From Acorus gramineus (Eukaryota > Streptophyta > Magnoliopsida > Acorales > Acoraceae): DNA of 64,000 nucleotides. The stretch covers positions 806,001 to 870,000 of the forward strand of contig JAUJYN010000025.1 in the NCBI GenBank assembly GCA_030737835.1. Reading direction: 5' to 3'. The notes under the pieces were generated by a model. It was not told the origin of the DNA, made no database searches, and saw only the letters and a list, made by a program, of their open reading frames with translations. Shown here piece by piece: positions 1-11,601 of this stretch. The position numbers and the translations under genes are program-made. How positions within the stretch are numbered: the first letter of the stretch is position 1; each line of letters opens with the position of its first letter.

Positions 1-1509
1 GGGCATGCAGGCAGGGCTCGGCAGTGCGTCTGGGCGCGCGGGCTGGGGCGCGGCTGTGCGCCCGGGGCGGGTGGCCGTGCGTATGGCTGCCCGGGGGTTC
101 GGGAGTGAGTCGGGGTGCTCGGACTCGCGTGCGTACGGGCCGTATGTACGCTTGTCCGAGTGTTGGGTATTTTTAGCGTATTTTTGTATGTATTGTGTAT
201 TTTACTCACCGTGTTGAATACCCTGTCTTGCAGATCTTGACGGACGGTCACGCGACGACCCGGGTATTGGTGAGTGGGACAATCCAACCCAGTAGGGAGG
301 CGTATATGCTTTTAGGCGTGTATCGTTCTCCCCCTGGGGCACCATAGTTTAATATTAACTTGTATAATATGTAATCTATGCAAGCATGATTGTTATATAG
401 TATGCATGCCGCCCTAGATCTTGTATGTTAGGGACTTACACCCTTAGGATATGTGTAAGAGCCATGCATCCTGATACCATATTTTCATGCTAGGAAGCCT
501 TGACCTATGCATGTATCCCATTAGTTTAAATTATTTTAAATCAAATGCGAACTTATGGTTATTAGCATGCCTTAGAGAATATTATAACCGATGGTTATAA
601 TATATGGTTCCCCGCATCTTAGTTATGCGCCCTGGAGGAATTCTGAAGAATTCATGACATTAGAGTTGATGAGATGTGTTGCCGACGGATCCAAGTGGAT
701 CGTATATGTGTGGATAGGCTGTTTCTTTTCCCTTCGTTGGATCCGTATAGAGACTGCCCCAGCGTTAGACAGGCCGTCCTGACAGAGGGCTCCCATCAGT
801 AGGCACCTCCTGATTTGGGTTCGGACTGTGCTGAATTGTGGGAGTAGACCAGGTGGCCTACGGAGTGGAGGAGAGACTATCGGTGGACCAAGGGTGATTA
901 ACAGCCTAGTCAGTCCCAATAGACCATGTCACCTATTGGAGGGTGAGGGTGAGGGTGTAGTGGGTCGGCGATGTAGCGACCCACTGGATTGTGTAGTTCC
1001 TGCCACTTTGAGGCTTTGAATAATTATTTGTGGTTAATATGAATTGTGATGCATGGGTTGTGCTATTCACTGAGCGTGTGGCTCACCCCTCGCATGTATA
1101 TTTTTCTCCAGTTATCACTGAGTCGGACCTGAAGGAGGAGCTCCCTGAGGGACTTCATCAGTAGCGGAGCAGCGCCACGTCCCGCGAGTGTTAGAGGCCA
1201 TCAGCATCCCTTTTTGATTGTATGTATTATATTTCCGTGCTTGGGCACCTGTTTGTATTATATTGGATGTCATTGTATATATTGGCTCTCACAGGACAGA
1301 TGATTATGTATCGAGTCTGTAATATGTTTTTGAATTACAGACTCAGTCTTTTAGCTTCCGCTATTTGTGTATATATCATGTCAGCCTTGCTTTTGTCTGT
1401 GTTGTCATTTTAGCTGTTGTTTAGAGTATGTTATTGACCTCCTGTATAGACTGTTGATATCATATATACACTTGCCGCGTCCCGGGGACGGCCGCCCTGG
1501 GGCATGATA
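1..1509 (+). mobile_element. 3' portion of a long LTR (sense), truncated by the window start
   Basis: This is the downstream half of the long LTR type found throughout the window. In order it holds the end of the CpG-rich block (to about 135), an acceptor-like CTTGCAG ending at 233, a 36-nt exon-like segment (234-269) ending in GTGAGTGG, an inverted repeat near 581-603, a GGGTGAGGGTGAGGG module (921-987) and the terminal GGACGGCCGCCCTGGGGC motif near 1486-1503. Its end reads TGATA rather than the TGACA of the other copies. The sequence up to about 300 matches, in opposite orientation, the segment beginning at 28434. It is non-coding; the R/A/G-rich open frames are low-complexity artefacts. 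Confidence 0.8.
581..603. repeat. Inverted repeat inside the LTR (ATATTATAACC / GGTTATAATAT)
   Basis: Two 11-bp arms, ATATTATAACC and GGTTATAATAT, are separated by GAT. Related LTRs near 7726-7752 and 9533-9558 keep the arms with a 6-nt spacer. The Gypsy-type LTRs (about 19630-19750 and 27300-27415) carry an unrelated segment of about 110 bp at this place. Confidence 0.6.
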
Positions 1510-1720
1510 GTTACAAAGCAATTAAAGGAACTATGTGTGACTTCATCCCCTAGGGGTACGTAGGCAGCCTATAAAGAGGTCGCGCGCTCAGCACTCTAAA
1601 GGCACATATAAGAAAGGTCAAGAGAGTTACCCATTGAGTCAAGCCCAATCATTGAGCTCTGTTTGTGTTACTTCCTATTCAGTCATTGAGAGAATCGAAG
1701 CATAGCTGCGAGAATTCATT
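1510..1720. other. Unassigned retroelement-like segment
   Basis: About 210 bp between two oppositely oriented LTR fragments. It has the motif CCCTAGGGGTACGTAGGCAG (1549-1568), which resembles sequences I recall near LTR ends of Tat/Ogre-type plant Gypsy elements. No coding potential is visible. Its origin is uncertain. Confidence 0.3.
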
Positions 1721-3388
1721 TATTAACCCAGACTTAATCATGCTGGATATTCCAATTAATATGGTGGGAGTAGTATTACAATACTACCTAAGGCATGCCA
1801 TATTCTATACATCTATACACATTACAGAATACATGCCCATACTAGAGGGGCGAATGCGATACAGTCATTCATACATGGATACAATACATGCAATATAAGC
1901 CTAGCATGCAAGATATCTAACATATTATGAGTTAGACATGACCATACTACTTATCTAATTAAGTAGTATAGTCAGGGTGCCCAACGGATGCGCGACGCAC
2001 GACTACGTGCATCCAACGCTTCCCGAAGGGTTGAATCAAACCACTCACCGATACCTGGATCGCCGCGCGTCTGGTCTACGAGATCTGCAAAACACAACCA
2101 ATGATCCATAATTAAATTATGGAACCTCCTATCACACATATAAGCCTACTTCATGAAGACCCTAACCCCTGATACTTCCATATTATCACACAAGACACAT
2201 GCAAACAACTCCTTGACACTCAACCAAACAAAACTGCCAAACCTGCTGCAACCAGCCCTACTAATTGATCTCCACAGCACCCAATACACTTCCAAAAATT
2301 ATGAAATAAAACGTGCACATTCTCTGATATGGTGGGATCATAATCCATGAAGACATTAGAACCTATGTTTGCCTCTACAAGCCCGAAATAAATTATTTCC
2401 AGAAGCAGGTCAATTCCTACGCGAATCTGGACAGGCCATGCAAAACAGGTTCTAACTTACACCACAGATATTATAATGAGCCCAAATTTCATATATAACA
2501 ACTAGACACATAGATGATCATATCATATGAAGACATAATCCTAAAAATGTACCTATAAATACTAGATTCACTGAGATCTTTAAAATACAGAGTGCTGCCT
2601 TTAAAATACAGAAATGGGGAGATGCGGGGTTCTCGACACACCCACGACCACCTCAACCACCACCACTACTACCACCACCTCATCAGCATCTCCTCAAGCC
2701 CTTCATGGCAGAAAACAGGGGTGCAAAGGGGCATGAGAAGGGGATAGAGAGAAGAGAAACAACAACAACAACAACAACACATACTCACCCTTTCTCACTT
2801 TTTCTTGTGCTTCTTCTTCATCTTTTCCTTCAATTGCTTCTTCCTCCTCCTTCTTCACACACAAAGAGGAGAAAAAAAAGAGACCAAGAGAGGGAGAGAA
2901 GGTGTTCCACGAAATGGGAGAGAGGGGGAGAGAGAGAGAGGGCAAAAAAGTCATTTTCATGCCCAAATAGTGCCTAGGGGTGACCTTAAGGGGGGGGTGA
3001 GGTTAGGGTTAGGCTCACCCACTCACATATCAAATAACCAATGGTTTCTTCATCCCCAAGCAAGGTGGGGATAAGGTTACCAAGGGTCACCACATCCCCA
3101 AAATATCTCACACTATTCGACCAACCAGGAACTCTCAAAACCCAGATACGGTTTAGAACTACATATTTTTCAAAACGTTACCGAAATTCGATGAAATTTT
3201 TATGGGTAGTACGAAACAGTACCAGGACCCATAATATGTAGTTAGATTTCCAATCAGAGTACTCCAACTCCCGTAGGTGGCTAAAAGTCAAAATTTTAGC
3301 GACTCCGATCGAAAAAGAAAAAGGCCCTGAATGACCCAGATGCGACCAAAGCTTAACCAAAATGGCTCCAAATGAAATAGGCATAACA
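1721..3388 (-). mobile_element. 5' half of a long LTR (antisense) with a replaced internal block
   Basis: Read on the minus strand, this segment parallels 60437-62095. It ends at 3388 with GCATAACA, the reverse of the LTR start TGTTATGC. It keeps the acceptor-like site (antisense near 2083-2092) and the leader region (about 2620-3388). Between them, about 2093-2620, the usual CpG-rich block is absent and ordinary unrelated sequence takes its place. It abuts the Copia integrase fragment at 3389, so it inserted into that element. The left end is truncated. Confidence 0.75.
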
Positions 3389-3765
3389 ATGACAGTACAG
3401 GCAAGAGGTGGTTATGAGTATTTTATCACATTTATTGATGATTACTCAAGATACGGGTACATTTACTTGCTTCGTTGAAAGTGACGCCTCTGATAAATTC
3501 AAAGAATTTAAGGCAGAGACAGTGAAGCAGATAGGTAAATACCTAAAGTCACTACAATCTAATCGTGGTGGTGAATACCTCTTGGGAGAGTTTAAGGAAT
3601 ACTTATTGGAGCACGGGATTACATCCTAGTTGATTGCACTAGGGACACCCCAGCAAAATGTTGTAGCAGAGAGAAGAAATAGGACACTTTTGGAGATGGT
3701 AAGTCCATGATGAGTTATTCTAGTTTACCTGTTTCTTTTTGGGGACATGCATTAGAAACGGCTGC
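3389..3765 (+). pseudogene. Ty1/Copia integrase core fragment (upstream piece of the interrupted Copia)
   Basis: Translation shows a Copia integrase core: an FIDDYSR segment near 3434-3454, a SNRGGEYL segment near 3559-3582, and a degenerate PQQNVVAERRNR-like segment near 3648-3684. The frame is broken by stops (for example TGA near 3476) and shifts, so this is a dead copy. The coding sequence stops at 3765 and resumes at 11602. The five bases GCTGC at 3761-3765 recur at 11602-11606 as the TSD of the inserted LTR. Confidence 0.8.
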
Positions 3766-4267
3766 TGTTATGCCTGTGTCATTTGGAGCGCTCTGATTGA
3801 AAATTTGGTTATATAATTTTCTTCTTTCTCCTAGAAGTTATGTATTTCCGATTTGGTATTTGGATTTGATTTTGTTAAACTCCAAGATGAAGAGGTTTAA
3901 ATATGATTTTTTTATGAGATGTCCAGTTTTGAGTTAGCTTTCGTACAAAAGTGGAATTAGATCAACTGGATTCCTGTAGTAAAAGTTATGGGTATTTTAC
4001 CAAGTATACCCCGGGGATGAAAAATTCTGGCAGCAGCCCTGTTCAATGTTTAGCTCACATTTTGGAATAGCTGGAGGGATTATTTGATCTTGGCATAAAC
4101 ATGAAAGTTGTAGATAATCTTCTTGGATTTCCAACGGATTTTGAATTGTGCAATTCGGAGCTATATTGAGGAAGTTATGGCTGTTCTAGCAAAGAATGTA
4201 CAGAATTTTGAAGTCAGGGATGAAATGGTCATTTCCATCCCTCTTTAGATATTTAGTTGCCCCAAAA

Positions 4268-4270
<3 letters not shown>

Positions 4271-4308
<38 letters not shown>
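4271..4308. repeat. (CT)n microsatellite in the LTR leader
   Basis: A perfect CT dinucleotide run. Equivalent pyrimidine tracts occur at the same LTR position near 5950-5975 and 60884-60902, and as (GA)n near 29538-29550 in the antisense LTR. Its position downstream of the likely promoter suggests a 5' leader; that role is inference. Confidence 0.9.
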
Positions 4309-4311
<3 letters not shown>

Positions 4312-4739
4312 CCTCCCATTCCCCACGTGGACATCTTGGGCTCTCTTTCTCTCTTTCACACACATCCCCCAAGTGTTTGTATTAATTCCTCAAAGAGAAG
4401 GAGAAGGTGGAGGAGGAAGTGATGGTGAGTGTTTGTGTAGGTGTTGTTGTTGTTGTGATCTCCTCTCTCTCAAGCACCCTCTCATATCTTGTTCTCCCCC
4501 CCCCCCTGATTTGCAGCCAAAGGAGGGCTGAGAAGGTGGTGGTGGTGGAGGTGGTTGAGGTGGTCGCGGGTGCATCGAGGGCCCCCGAGTCTCCCCCTTT
4601 CATTCCCCCTCCAAAGGTGAGCTCTCCCCCTTCTTTTCTTGGTTTTCATGGCATAGGGGGCTGTTAGGGTGTTCGTACATGCTATGCATAGGGGTTAGAG
4701 TGTGTGTGAGGGGTTGGAGAGGGTTAAAAAGAGGTTGGG

Positions 4740-5235
4740 AGAGGCTGGGCGCGCGTTGGAGGGCAGTCTGCGCCGATGCGTGCGTAGGCGCTCGCGCAGG
4801 CGGGCGCTGGCAGGCGCAAGCGGGCGCGCAGACGCGCGCGGGCGCGTGCGCACGAGTGCGCGCGGAGTGGGCGCGCGGGTGCATGCGGGCGCTGGCGCGA
4901 GCGGGGGTGCGTGCGGGGACTACGCGTGAGTGCGCGTGGGGAGTGCGCGCGGGCGGGGGGCAGTGCGCCTGGGCATGCGCCTGGGTGCGGGGATGGGGGC
5001 CAGTGCGCCCACGCGCGTGCATGCGCGTGCTGGGGCTGGACGCGCAATGCGCGCGAGCGTGCACGCGCGCGGCAACGCGTCTGGGCGCTCGGGCAGGCAC
5101 GCGGCAGTGTGCCGATGGTGCTGGGGCGCGTGCGTGCGTGCATATGCGTGCGCGCGCTTGCGGGGGGCCATGCGTGTGGCTGCCCGAGGGTTTGGGTAGG
5201 TGTCGGGGCACTCGGACTCGCGTGCATACGTGCAT
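4740..5235. repeat. CpG-rich low-complexity block of LTR A
   Basis: About 500 bp made almost entirely of GCGCGCGGGCGC-like strings. It lies between the donor-like GGTGAGC at 4616/4617 and the acceptor-like CTTGCAG ending at 5348. Long open frames on both strands encode only biased Arg/Ala/Gly/Pro peptides, and I do not treat them as genes. Confidence 0.85.
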
Positions 5236-6399
5236 GCTCGCATGCGTGCGAGTCCGTATGCATGCTTGTCCGAGTATTTGGTATTTCTAATGATTTCTAT
5301 GTGTAAATTGTGTTGTTACTCACCAAATTGGATGCCCCTACCTTGCAGATCTCGTCGGAAGGGATGCGCGAGGTCCTGGGTCGTATGGTGAGTGGTTCGA
5401 TTCCAATCCCCCCCCCCTCTCTAGGGATGCGCTCGACGCGCGTAGACGCGCGTCGCGCATCGATGGTGTTATGCCTGTGTCATTTAGAGCGCTCTGTTTG
5501 AAAAATTTGGGTACATAATTTTTTTTCCTATAAGTTATGTATTCCTAATTTGGTATTTGGATTTGATTTTGTTAAAATCCAAGATGAAGAGGTTTAAATA
5601 TGATTTTATTATAAGATGTCCAGTTTTGAGTTAGCTTTCGTACAGAAGTGGAATTAGATCAACTGGATTCTTGTAGTAAAAGTTATGGGTATTTTTCCAA
5701 GTATACCCCGGGGATGGAAATTCTGGCAGCAGCCCTGCTCGATGTTTAGCTCCAATTTCGGAATATCTGGAGGGATTATCTGATCTTGTCATGAACATGA
5801 AAGTTTTAGTTAATCATCTTAGCTTTCCATCGGACTTGGAATCGTGCAATTCGGAGCTGTATCGAGGAAGTTATGGCTGTTCCAGTGAAGCTTGCGCAGA
5901 ATTTCTAGTCGAAGGGTGACTTAGTAATTCCCCCTTAAGATATTTGTGATAAATATCTCTCTCTCTCTCTCTCTCCCCTCCCAAAATCCCACGACAACAT
6001 TCTTGCCCTCTCTTCTCTCTTTTCATTTGCCCCCCAAGTGGTAGTGTTTTTGCCTAAAAGAGATGGAGATGGTGAGGGAAGAGAGGCTTGTGTTTGTGTT
6101 GTTGTGTTGTTTGTTCTTCCCTCTCTCAAGCTCTCTTTGCATGAATCCCCCCCCCCTGATTCTCAGCTGAGGAGGAGGCTGAGGAGAGGCCGAGGAGGTG
6201 GTGGTGGTGGTGGTGGCGGTTGAGGTGGTCGCGGGTGCGTCGAGGGCCCCCGAACCTCCCCCTTTTGTTCCCCCTCCAAGGTGAGCTCCTCCCTTTCCTT
6301 TCTTGGTTTTCTTGGCTTAAAGGGGTTGTGGGAAAGTCATGCATGCTAGGTAGAGGTGTTAGGGTGTGTGTGAGGGGTTGGGAAGGGTTAAAATGAGGT

Positions 6400-6990
6400 T
6401 GGGATGGCTTGGGCGCGCGCTGGGGGCGGTCTGCGCGCGTGCGGGCGCAGGCAGGCGCTGGCGGGCGCAGTCGGGCGCGCAGTCGCGTGCGGGCACGTGC
6501 GCGCGGGTGCGCGCAGGAGTGCGCACGGGTGCCCGCGGGTGCAGGCGCGAGCGGGGGTGTGAGCGGGGGTGCGCGCGGGAGTGCGCGCGGGCGCGCTCAG
6601 GCGTGGGCGCGAGCGTGCGCGCGCGCGGGCAGGGGGCCTGGGCATGCGCCTAGGCATCGCGCGCGCGGGCAGGGCGCCTGGGCATGCGCCTAGGTGCGGG
6701 GCTGGGGACCAGTGCGCGCGCGTGCGTGCGTGCGCATGCTGGGGCATGCGCGGGGTGATGCCAAAGGGGCGCGGGCTGGACGCGCGGTGCACGCGGGCGC
6801 GCACGAGCGTGCGCGTGCGCGCGGCAGCGCGTCTGGGCACGCGGGCAGGCGCGCGGTAGTGCGTCGATGGTGCTAGGGTGCGTGCGTGCGTGCGCATTCG
6901 TGCGTGCGCATGCAGGGGGCCATGCGTGTGGCTGCCCGAGGGTTCGGGTAGGTGTCGGGGCACTCGGACTCGCGTGCGTATGTGCGTGCT
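6400..6990. repeat. CpG-rich low-complexity block of the nested LTR
   Basis: Same nature and position as the block at 4740-5235: GCGC/GGGC strings bounded by GTGAGC on the left and CTTGCAG on the right. Non-coding in my reading. Confidence 0.85.
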
Positions 6991-7246
6991 CGCATGCGTG
7001 CGAGCCCGTATGCATGCTTGTCCGAGTATGGGGTATTTCTAATGAGTTCTATGTGTAAATTGTGTTGTTTCTCACCAGTTGGATGCCCCTACCTTGCAGA
7101 TCTCGTTGGATGGGATGCACGAGGTCCCAGATCGTAAGGTGAGTGGTTTGATTCCAATCCCCCCCTCTCTAGGGATGCGCTCGACCCGCATAGACGCGCG
7201 TCGCGCATCGATGGGGCCCCCTATCTAATATGTAGATGTTTTGCAT

Positions 7247-7580
7247 GCTAGGGATATACATCCATGTATCGTGTATAGAGGCCCGTACATGCCTGGACAC
7301 CATGTCCTGTACTTAAAAGCCTTGAACCTTGAGCTATGCATGATCAATATGATGTATCCATGCCACCTTAGACCTTGGCATGCTAGGGATATACACCCAT
7401 ACATCATGTATAGAGGCCCGTACATGCCTGGACACCATGTCCTGTACTTAAGAGCCTTGATCTATGCATGTTTTGCTATGATGTATCCATGCCACCTTAG
7501 ACTTTGTATGCTAGGGATATGCACCCTTATATCATGTATAGCGGCCTATGCATGCCTAGACACCTTGCCCTGAGCTATGT
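7247..7580 (+). repeat. Tandem repeat, about 130-bp unit, about 2.5 copies
   Basis: Units begin with TGCTAGGGATATACAYCC at 7247 and 7381, and a diverged one begins at 7510. Each contains TATAGAGGCCCGTACATGCC or a close variant. The matching region of the host LTR (9372-9470) has a single unit, so the amplification belongs to this copy. Confidence 0.75.
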
Positions 7581-9935
7581 ATGTTCCCATTTAGTTTAAT
7601 CTAATTAAATCAGAATGTGAGCATGTCTTAGTGAATATTGTAACCTTGTGGTTATTATATATGTCTCCCCGCATCTTAGGGGATTATGTGAGCATATAGT
7701 TGCAAGCATGCCTTAGTGAATATTATAACCTTGTCGTTATAATATATGCTTCCCCGGATCTAAGTTATGCGCCCTGGAGGAATTCTGAAGAATTCATGTC
7801 ATTTGTAGAGTTGAGATCGGTGTCGGCGGATCCAAGTGGATCGTATCCGTGTGGGTAGGCTGTTTCTCTTCCCTTCGTTGGATCCGTGTAGGGACTCCTC
7901 AGCGTTAGACAGGCCATCCTGACAGAGGGCTCCCATCAGTAGGTACCTCCTGATTTTGTTTCGGACTGTGCTGAATCGTGGGAGTAGACCAGGCGAGCTA
8001 CGGAATGGAGGAGAGGCTATCGGTGGACCAAGGGTGATTAACAGCCTAGTCAGTCCCAAAAGACCATGTTACCCTGTGAGGGTGAGGGTGTGGTGGGTCG
8101 GCGATGTAGCGACCCATTGGATTGTGTAGTTGCTGCCACTTAGAGGCTATGACTACTTTGAGGTTAATATGAGTGTGTTGGTTGCTGTTATGCATGTGTG
8201 TGATATCTCGATAAGCGAGTATCGAGAGTGGTTGTTCGAGTTGGGGAGATCGGGTTGTAGATACTACCCGGAAGAGGGTTAACGAATGATATCGCGAGCG
8301 AGGAATCGTTCTCCCCTTCGTTGGATGCGATGTAGGAACTCCCCGGCGTTGGCTGTACCTGTCAGAGGACTAGGCGGAGGCCACGAGGGTGGGAGAGGCT
8401 ACCGGTGGACTAGGGGTGTAGAGCAGTCTAAGTCTCTCTCAAAGTCCCAAAATGTCTCCTTTCAGGAGTGAGGGTGTGGATGAGGCGAAGACGCGTCGCC
8501 TCGTGACCCATTCGTTGTTCGACCATTCCCATAGATGTTGGGTCTGGTCTCGTGATGGATGGTGAAGGACATCGATGGGCGATTATCTAGATGTAGATGA
8601 TCCAGTAGTGTTGAGTGGACCAGTAAATCCGGGTCTCTTCGACCGACGGCATGGTCTCTAGACCAATAAATCCGGGTCTCTTCGACCGACGGTATGGTCT
8701 CTCTCCATAAGTCCCAAAAGACTCCCGCCGGGGGTGAGGGTGGGGGTGTGGTTGGTCGCGCCGCCGCGTGACCTTGTGATCCTTGGGTTTCTACCCATGT
8801 TTTTCCTTGAAAAAGGGAGTTGATTTATGTATTGATCTGTAGAATGGTGATTGGTTTCCAGCCACTCACTGAGGTTGTAGCTCACCCCTCGCATACTGTT
8901 TCTCTTCAGGGGCAGTGTTGGGCGTGAAGCTGGAGCTTTCCTGTGGCGTGGTCCTATGGGCGATGGAGTGTTCTTCCGACGGGTGGCGAGTGCGAGGCTG
9001 TCAGCATTCCTAGAGTCATTTTATGCTTTGTAAATCGTGCATGTGGCACAGGTTGTATTTTCTTTGGTCTAGACTTGGCTTCCATAGGACATTGATTGTG
9101 TATTCGGGTCTGTAATAATGTTTTTGATTTACAGACATTGCTATATATTATGCTTCCGCTTTTCAGTCAGTTATCTTTATCTTGCTTTGCTGCCTTGTGT
9201 ATTGTTGTTGGTGTCCTTATTGACCTCAGGTATTGATAGCTGATATTACATATTATTATTGCCACGTCTCGGGGACGCCTGGGGAGTGACAAATGGGGCC
9301 CCCTAGCTATAATATGTAGATACCATGTTAACGCATGTTTGCTATGATATAACCATGCCTTGTTAGACATTATATGCTAGGGATATACACCCATGATTCA
9401 TGCATAGAGGCCCATACATGCCTAGACACCATGTCCCATGCTTGAAAAGCCTTGATCTATGCATGTTTTCCATTTAGTTTAATTTATTTAAATCAAATGA
9501 GATTATATTGGTATAAGCATGCCTTAGAGAATATTATAACCTTGTTGTTATAATATATGTTTCCCCGCATCCTAGTTATGCGCCCTGGAGGAATTCTTGA
9601 GAATTCATGACATTAGTAGTGTTAGAAATCGTTGTCGACGGATCCAAGAGGATCGTATCCGTGTGAGTAGGCTGTTTTCTCCCCTTCGTTGGATCCGAGT
9701 AGGGACTCCCCGACGTTGGAAAGCTGTCCTGACAGAGGGCTCCCATCTGTAGGTACCTCTGATGCGTTCGGAGGGTGCTGATCGTGGGAGTATACCAGGT
9801 AGAGGCTACGCGAGGGAGAGGCTACTGGTGGACCAAGGGTGGAGAGCAGTCTAGTCTGTCCCAAAAGGCCCATGTCACCCCTAAAGGGTGAGGGTGAGGG
9901 TGGGGTGGGTCGGCGATGTTACGACCAACTAGTTA

Positions 9936-10370
9936 GCAAAAATGATGTTTTTTTCATGAGGGTCGTTGCATTTTCAAATCTTTGAACAAAACGAAACGAT
10001 TGCCTCGAACCTCGAGAAACTAAATTATTTGAATGAGGCTTTCCATTTAAGTCTTTCTACGAGCACTCCACGGCATCAACAACAAATTCTTTTTATTACG
10101 GATCATCGCCCTCCTCCTCTGGTCTTCTCCGCCTTGTGTTCAACAGACATCCTAGAAGAGACAACGATGGAAAAAAAGAATTGACTCCTATGTGTGTATT
10201 TTCAAGTTTAGAGCATCCGTGAACCAAAGGAACGAGAAAGAGAATAACTGCGGTATGCTGAGGTCGGTGGTCGGGACTGAAAGTCGGTTGATCAAAGACG
10301 GTGGGAACTTTTTCTTTTTTGTCCCCGAAGGAGGGTTTTTGTACACCGGAGACATGGAACCGTTTAGGGA
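9936..10370. other. Unrecognised insert of about 430 bp within LTR A
   Basis: The sister LTR reads directly from the GGTCGGCGATGTAGCGACC module into GGTTAATATGAGTGTGTTG within about 60 bp (8100-8175). Here the same two landmarks (about 9905 and 10384) are separated by roughly 430 extra bases of ordinary composition. Short open frames exist (9966-10184, 10192-10461) but I recognise no domain. It could be captured host or organellar DNA, or a small transposon. I see no clear terminal repeats. Confidence 0.45.
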
Positions 10371-11601
10371 CTTTAATTATTTTAAGGTTAATATGAGTGT
10401 GTTGTATAGATTGTTGTTATGCCTGTGTTTTGATGTCTCAATAAGTGATTATCGAGAGTAGTTGTTTTTCATTGGGTTCGCTTTACGAACATGGGATCGT
10501 TCTCCCCTTCGTTGGATCCGATGTAGGAACTTCTCGGGATTACAGCTTCCTGACAGAGGGCTCCCATCTGTAGGTACTACTGATGCATTCGGGAATGTAC
10601 TGATCATGGGAGTATACCAGGTAGAGGCTACCCGGGGAAAAGGCTACCAGTGGACCAAGGGTGTAGAGCGTTGAGTTGAAGAGGCCGGGTTGTAGCTGTC
10701 TTGACAGAGGGCTCCCATCCATAGGTACCACCGATGCATTCGGGAGCGTACTGATCGTGGGAGTATACCAGGTAGAGGCTACCCGGGGGAGGGTTAACGA
10801 ATGATATTGGTGAGGGTGAGGATGAGGCGAAGACACATCGCCGCGTGACCCATTCGTTGTTCGACCGTTCCCCTAGTTGTTGGGTCTGGTCTCGTAATCG
10901 ATGTTCAAGGACATCATTGGGTCAGTTATCCTGATGTAGATGACCCAGTAGTGTTGTGTAGACCAGTAATTCTGGGTCTCCTCGACCAACGGTATGGTCT
11001 CTCCCCAAAGTCCCAAGAGTCTCCCTCCGGGAGTGAGGGTGAGGGTGAGGTTGGTCGCGCTGCCGCGTGACCCTGTTATCCATGGGTTTCCACCCATGTT
11101 TTCCTTGAAAGGAAAGTTTATATGATTGAACTGTAGCATGGTGATTGGTTTCCATCCACTCACTAAGCTTGTAGCTTACCCCTCGCATACTGTTTCTTTT
11201 CAAGGGCAGTGTTAGGCATGGAGCTGGAGCTTTCCTGTGGCGTGGTCTTATGGGCGTGGAGCGTTCTTCCGGCGGAAGCGGTCTTCCGGCGGATGGCGAG
11301 TGCGAGGCTGTCAGCATTCCTAGAGTCATTTTATGTTTTGTAAATCGTGCATGTGGCACAGGTTGTATTTTCTTTGGTCTAGACTTGGCTCTCACAGGAT
11401 AGTGATTGTGTATTCAAGTCTGTAATAATGTTTTTGATTTACAGACATTGTTTATATATTATGCTTCCGCTTTTCAATCAGTTATCATTATCTTGCTTTG
11501 CCACCTTGTGTATTGTTGTTGGAGTCTTTATTGACCTCAGGTATTGATAGTTGATATTTATTATTGCCACGTCTCGGGGACGGCCGCCCTGGGGCGTTAC
11601 A

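Larger units (their letters stand above)
5467..9291 (+). mobile_element. Solo LTR nested in LTR A
   Basis: It begins TGTTATGCCTGTGTCATTTA and ends GGGGAGTGACA at 9291. The flanks are GATGG (5462-5466) and AATGG (9292-9296), a 5-bp TSD with one mismatch. The host LTR resumes cleanly afterwards with GGGGCCCCCTAG. Length is 3825 bp. It has a CT tract (5950-5975), donor-like AAGGTGAGC (6280/6281), CpG-rich block (about 6400-6990), acceptor-like CTTGCAG (ends 7099), a tandem triplication (7247-7580), and three G-rich modules near 8086-8125, 8462-8505 and 8733-8775. No retroviral-type genes are present. Confidence 0.85.
3766..11601 (+). mobile_element. Solo LTR, subfamily A, interrupted by a second LTR
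   Basis: It starts TGTTATGCCTGTGTCATTTG and ends in GGCGTTACA. The 5-bp TSD GCTGC lies at 3761-3765 and 11602-11606, inside a Copia integrase. The LTR proper is 3766-5466 plus 9292-11601, about 4.0 kb, with 5467-9291 nested inside. Layout: conserved 5' segment, (CT)n tract (4271-4308), donor-like GGTGAGC (4616/4617), CpG-rich block (about 4740-5230), acceptor-like CTTGCAG (ends 5348), a 39-nt exon-like segment, then after the nested copy the G-rich modules and terminal GGACGGCCGCCCTGGGGC. No internal coding region exists between its ends, so it is a solo LTR. Confidence 0.85.

Noticed and set aside
639..660. GAATTCTGAAGAATTC as a heat-shock element
   Set aside because: It is conserved in all long LTRs, but the spacing between GAA and TTC units does not fit the nGAAnnTTCn pattern. 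It is only a short inverted repeat of GAATTC.
921..987. GGGTGAGGGTGAGGG as telomeric or interstitial telomere repeat
   Set aside because: The plant telomere unit is TTTAGGG. These runs are part of a longer LTR module with its own conserved hairpin-like sequence.
4600..5306. Long open frames on both strands across the CpG-rich block (up to about 210 codons), and similar ones at 6366-7058, 18326-19277, 26180-27045, 28428-29460, 49486-50803, 51892-52586 and 58449-60029
   Set aside because: Stop codons are rare in such GC-rich sequence, so frames stay open on both strands at once. Peptides are only Arg/Ala/Gly/Pro/His bias without domains, and they differ between LTR copies.
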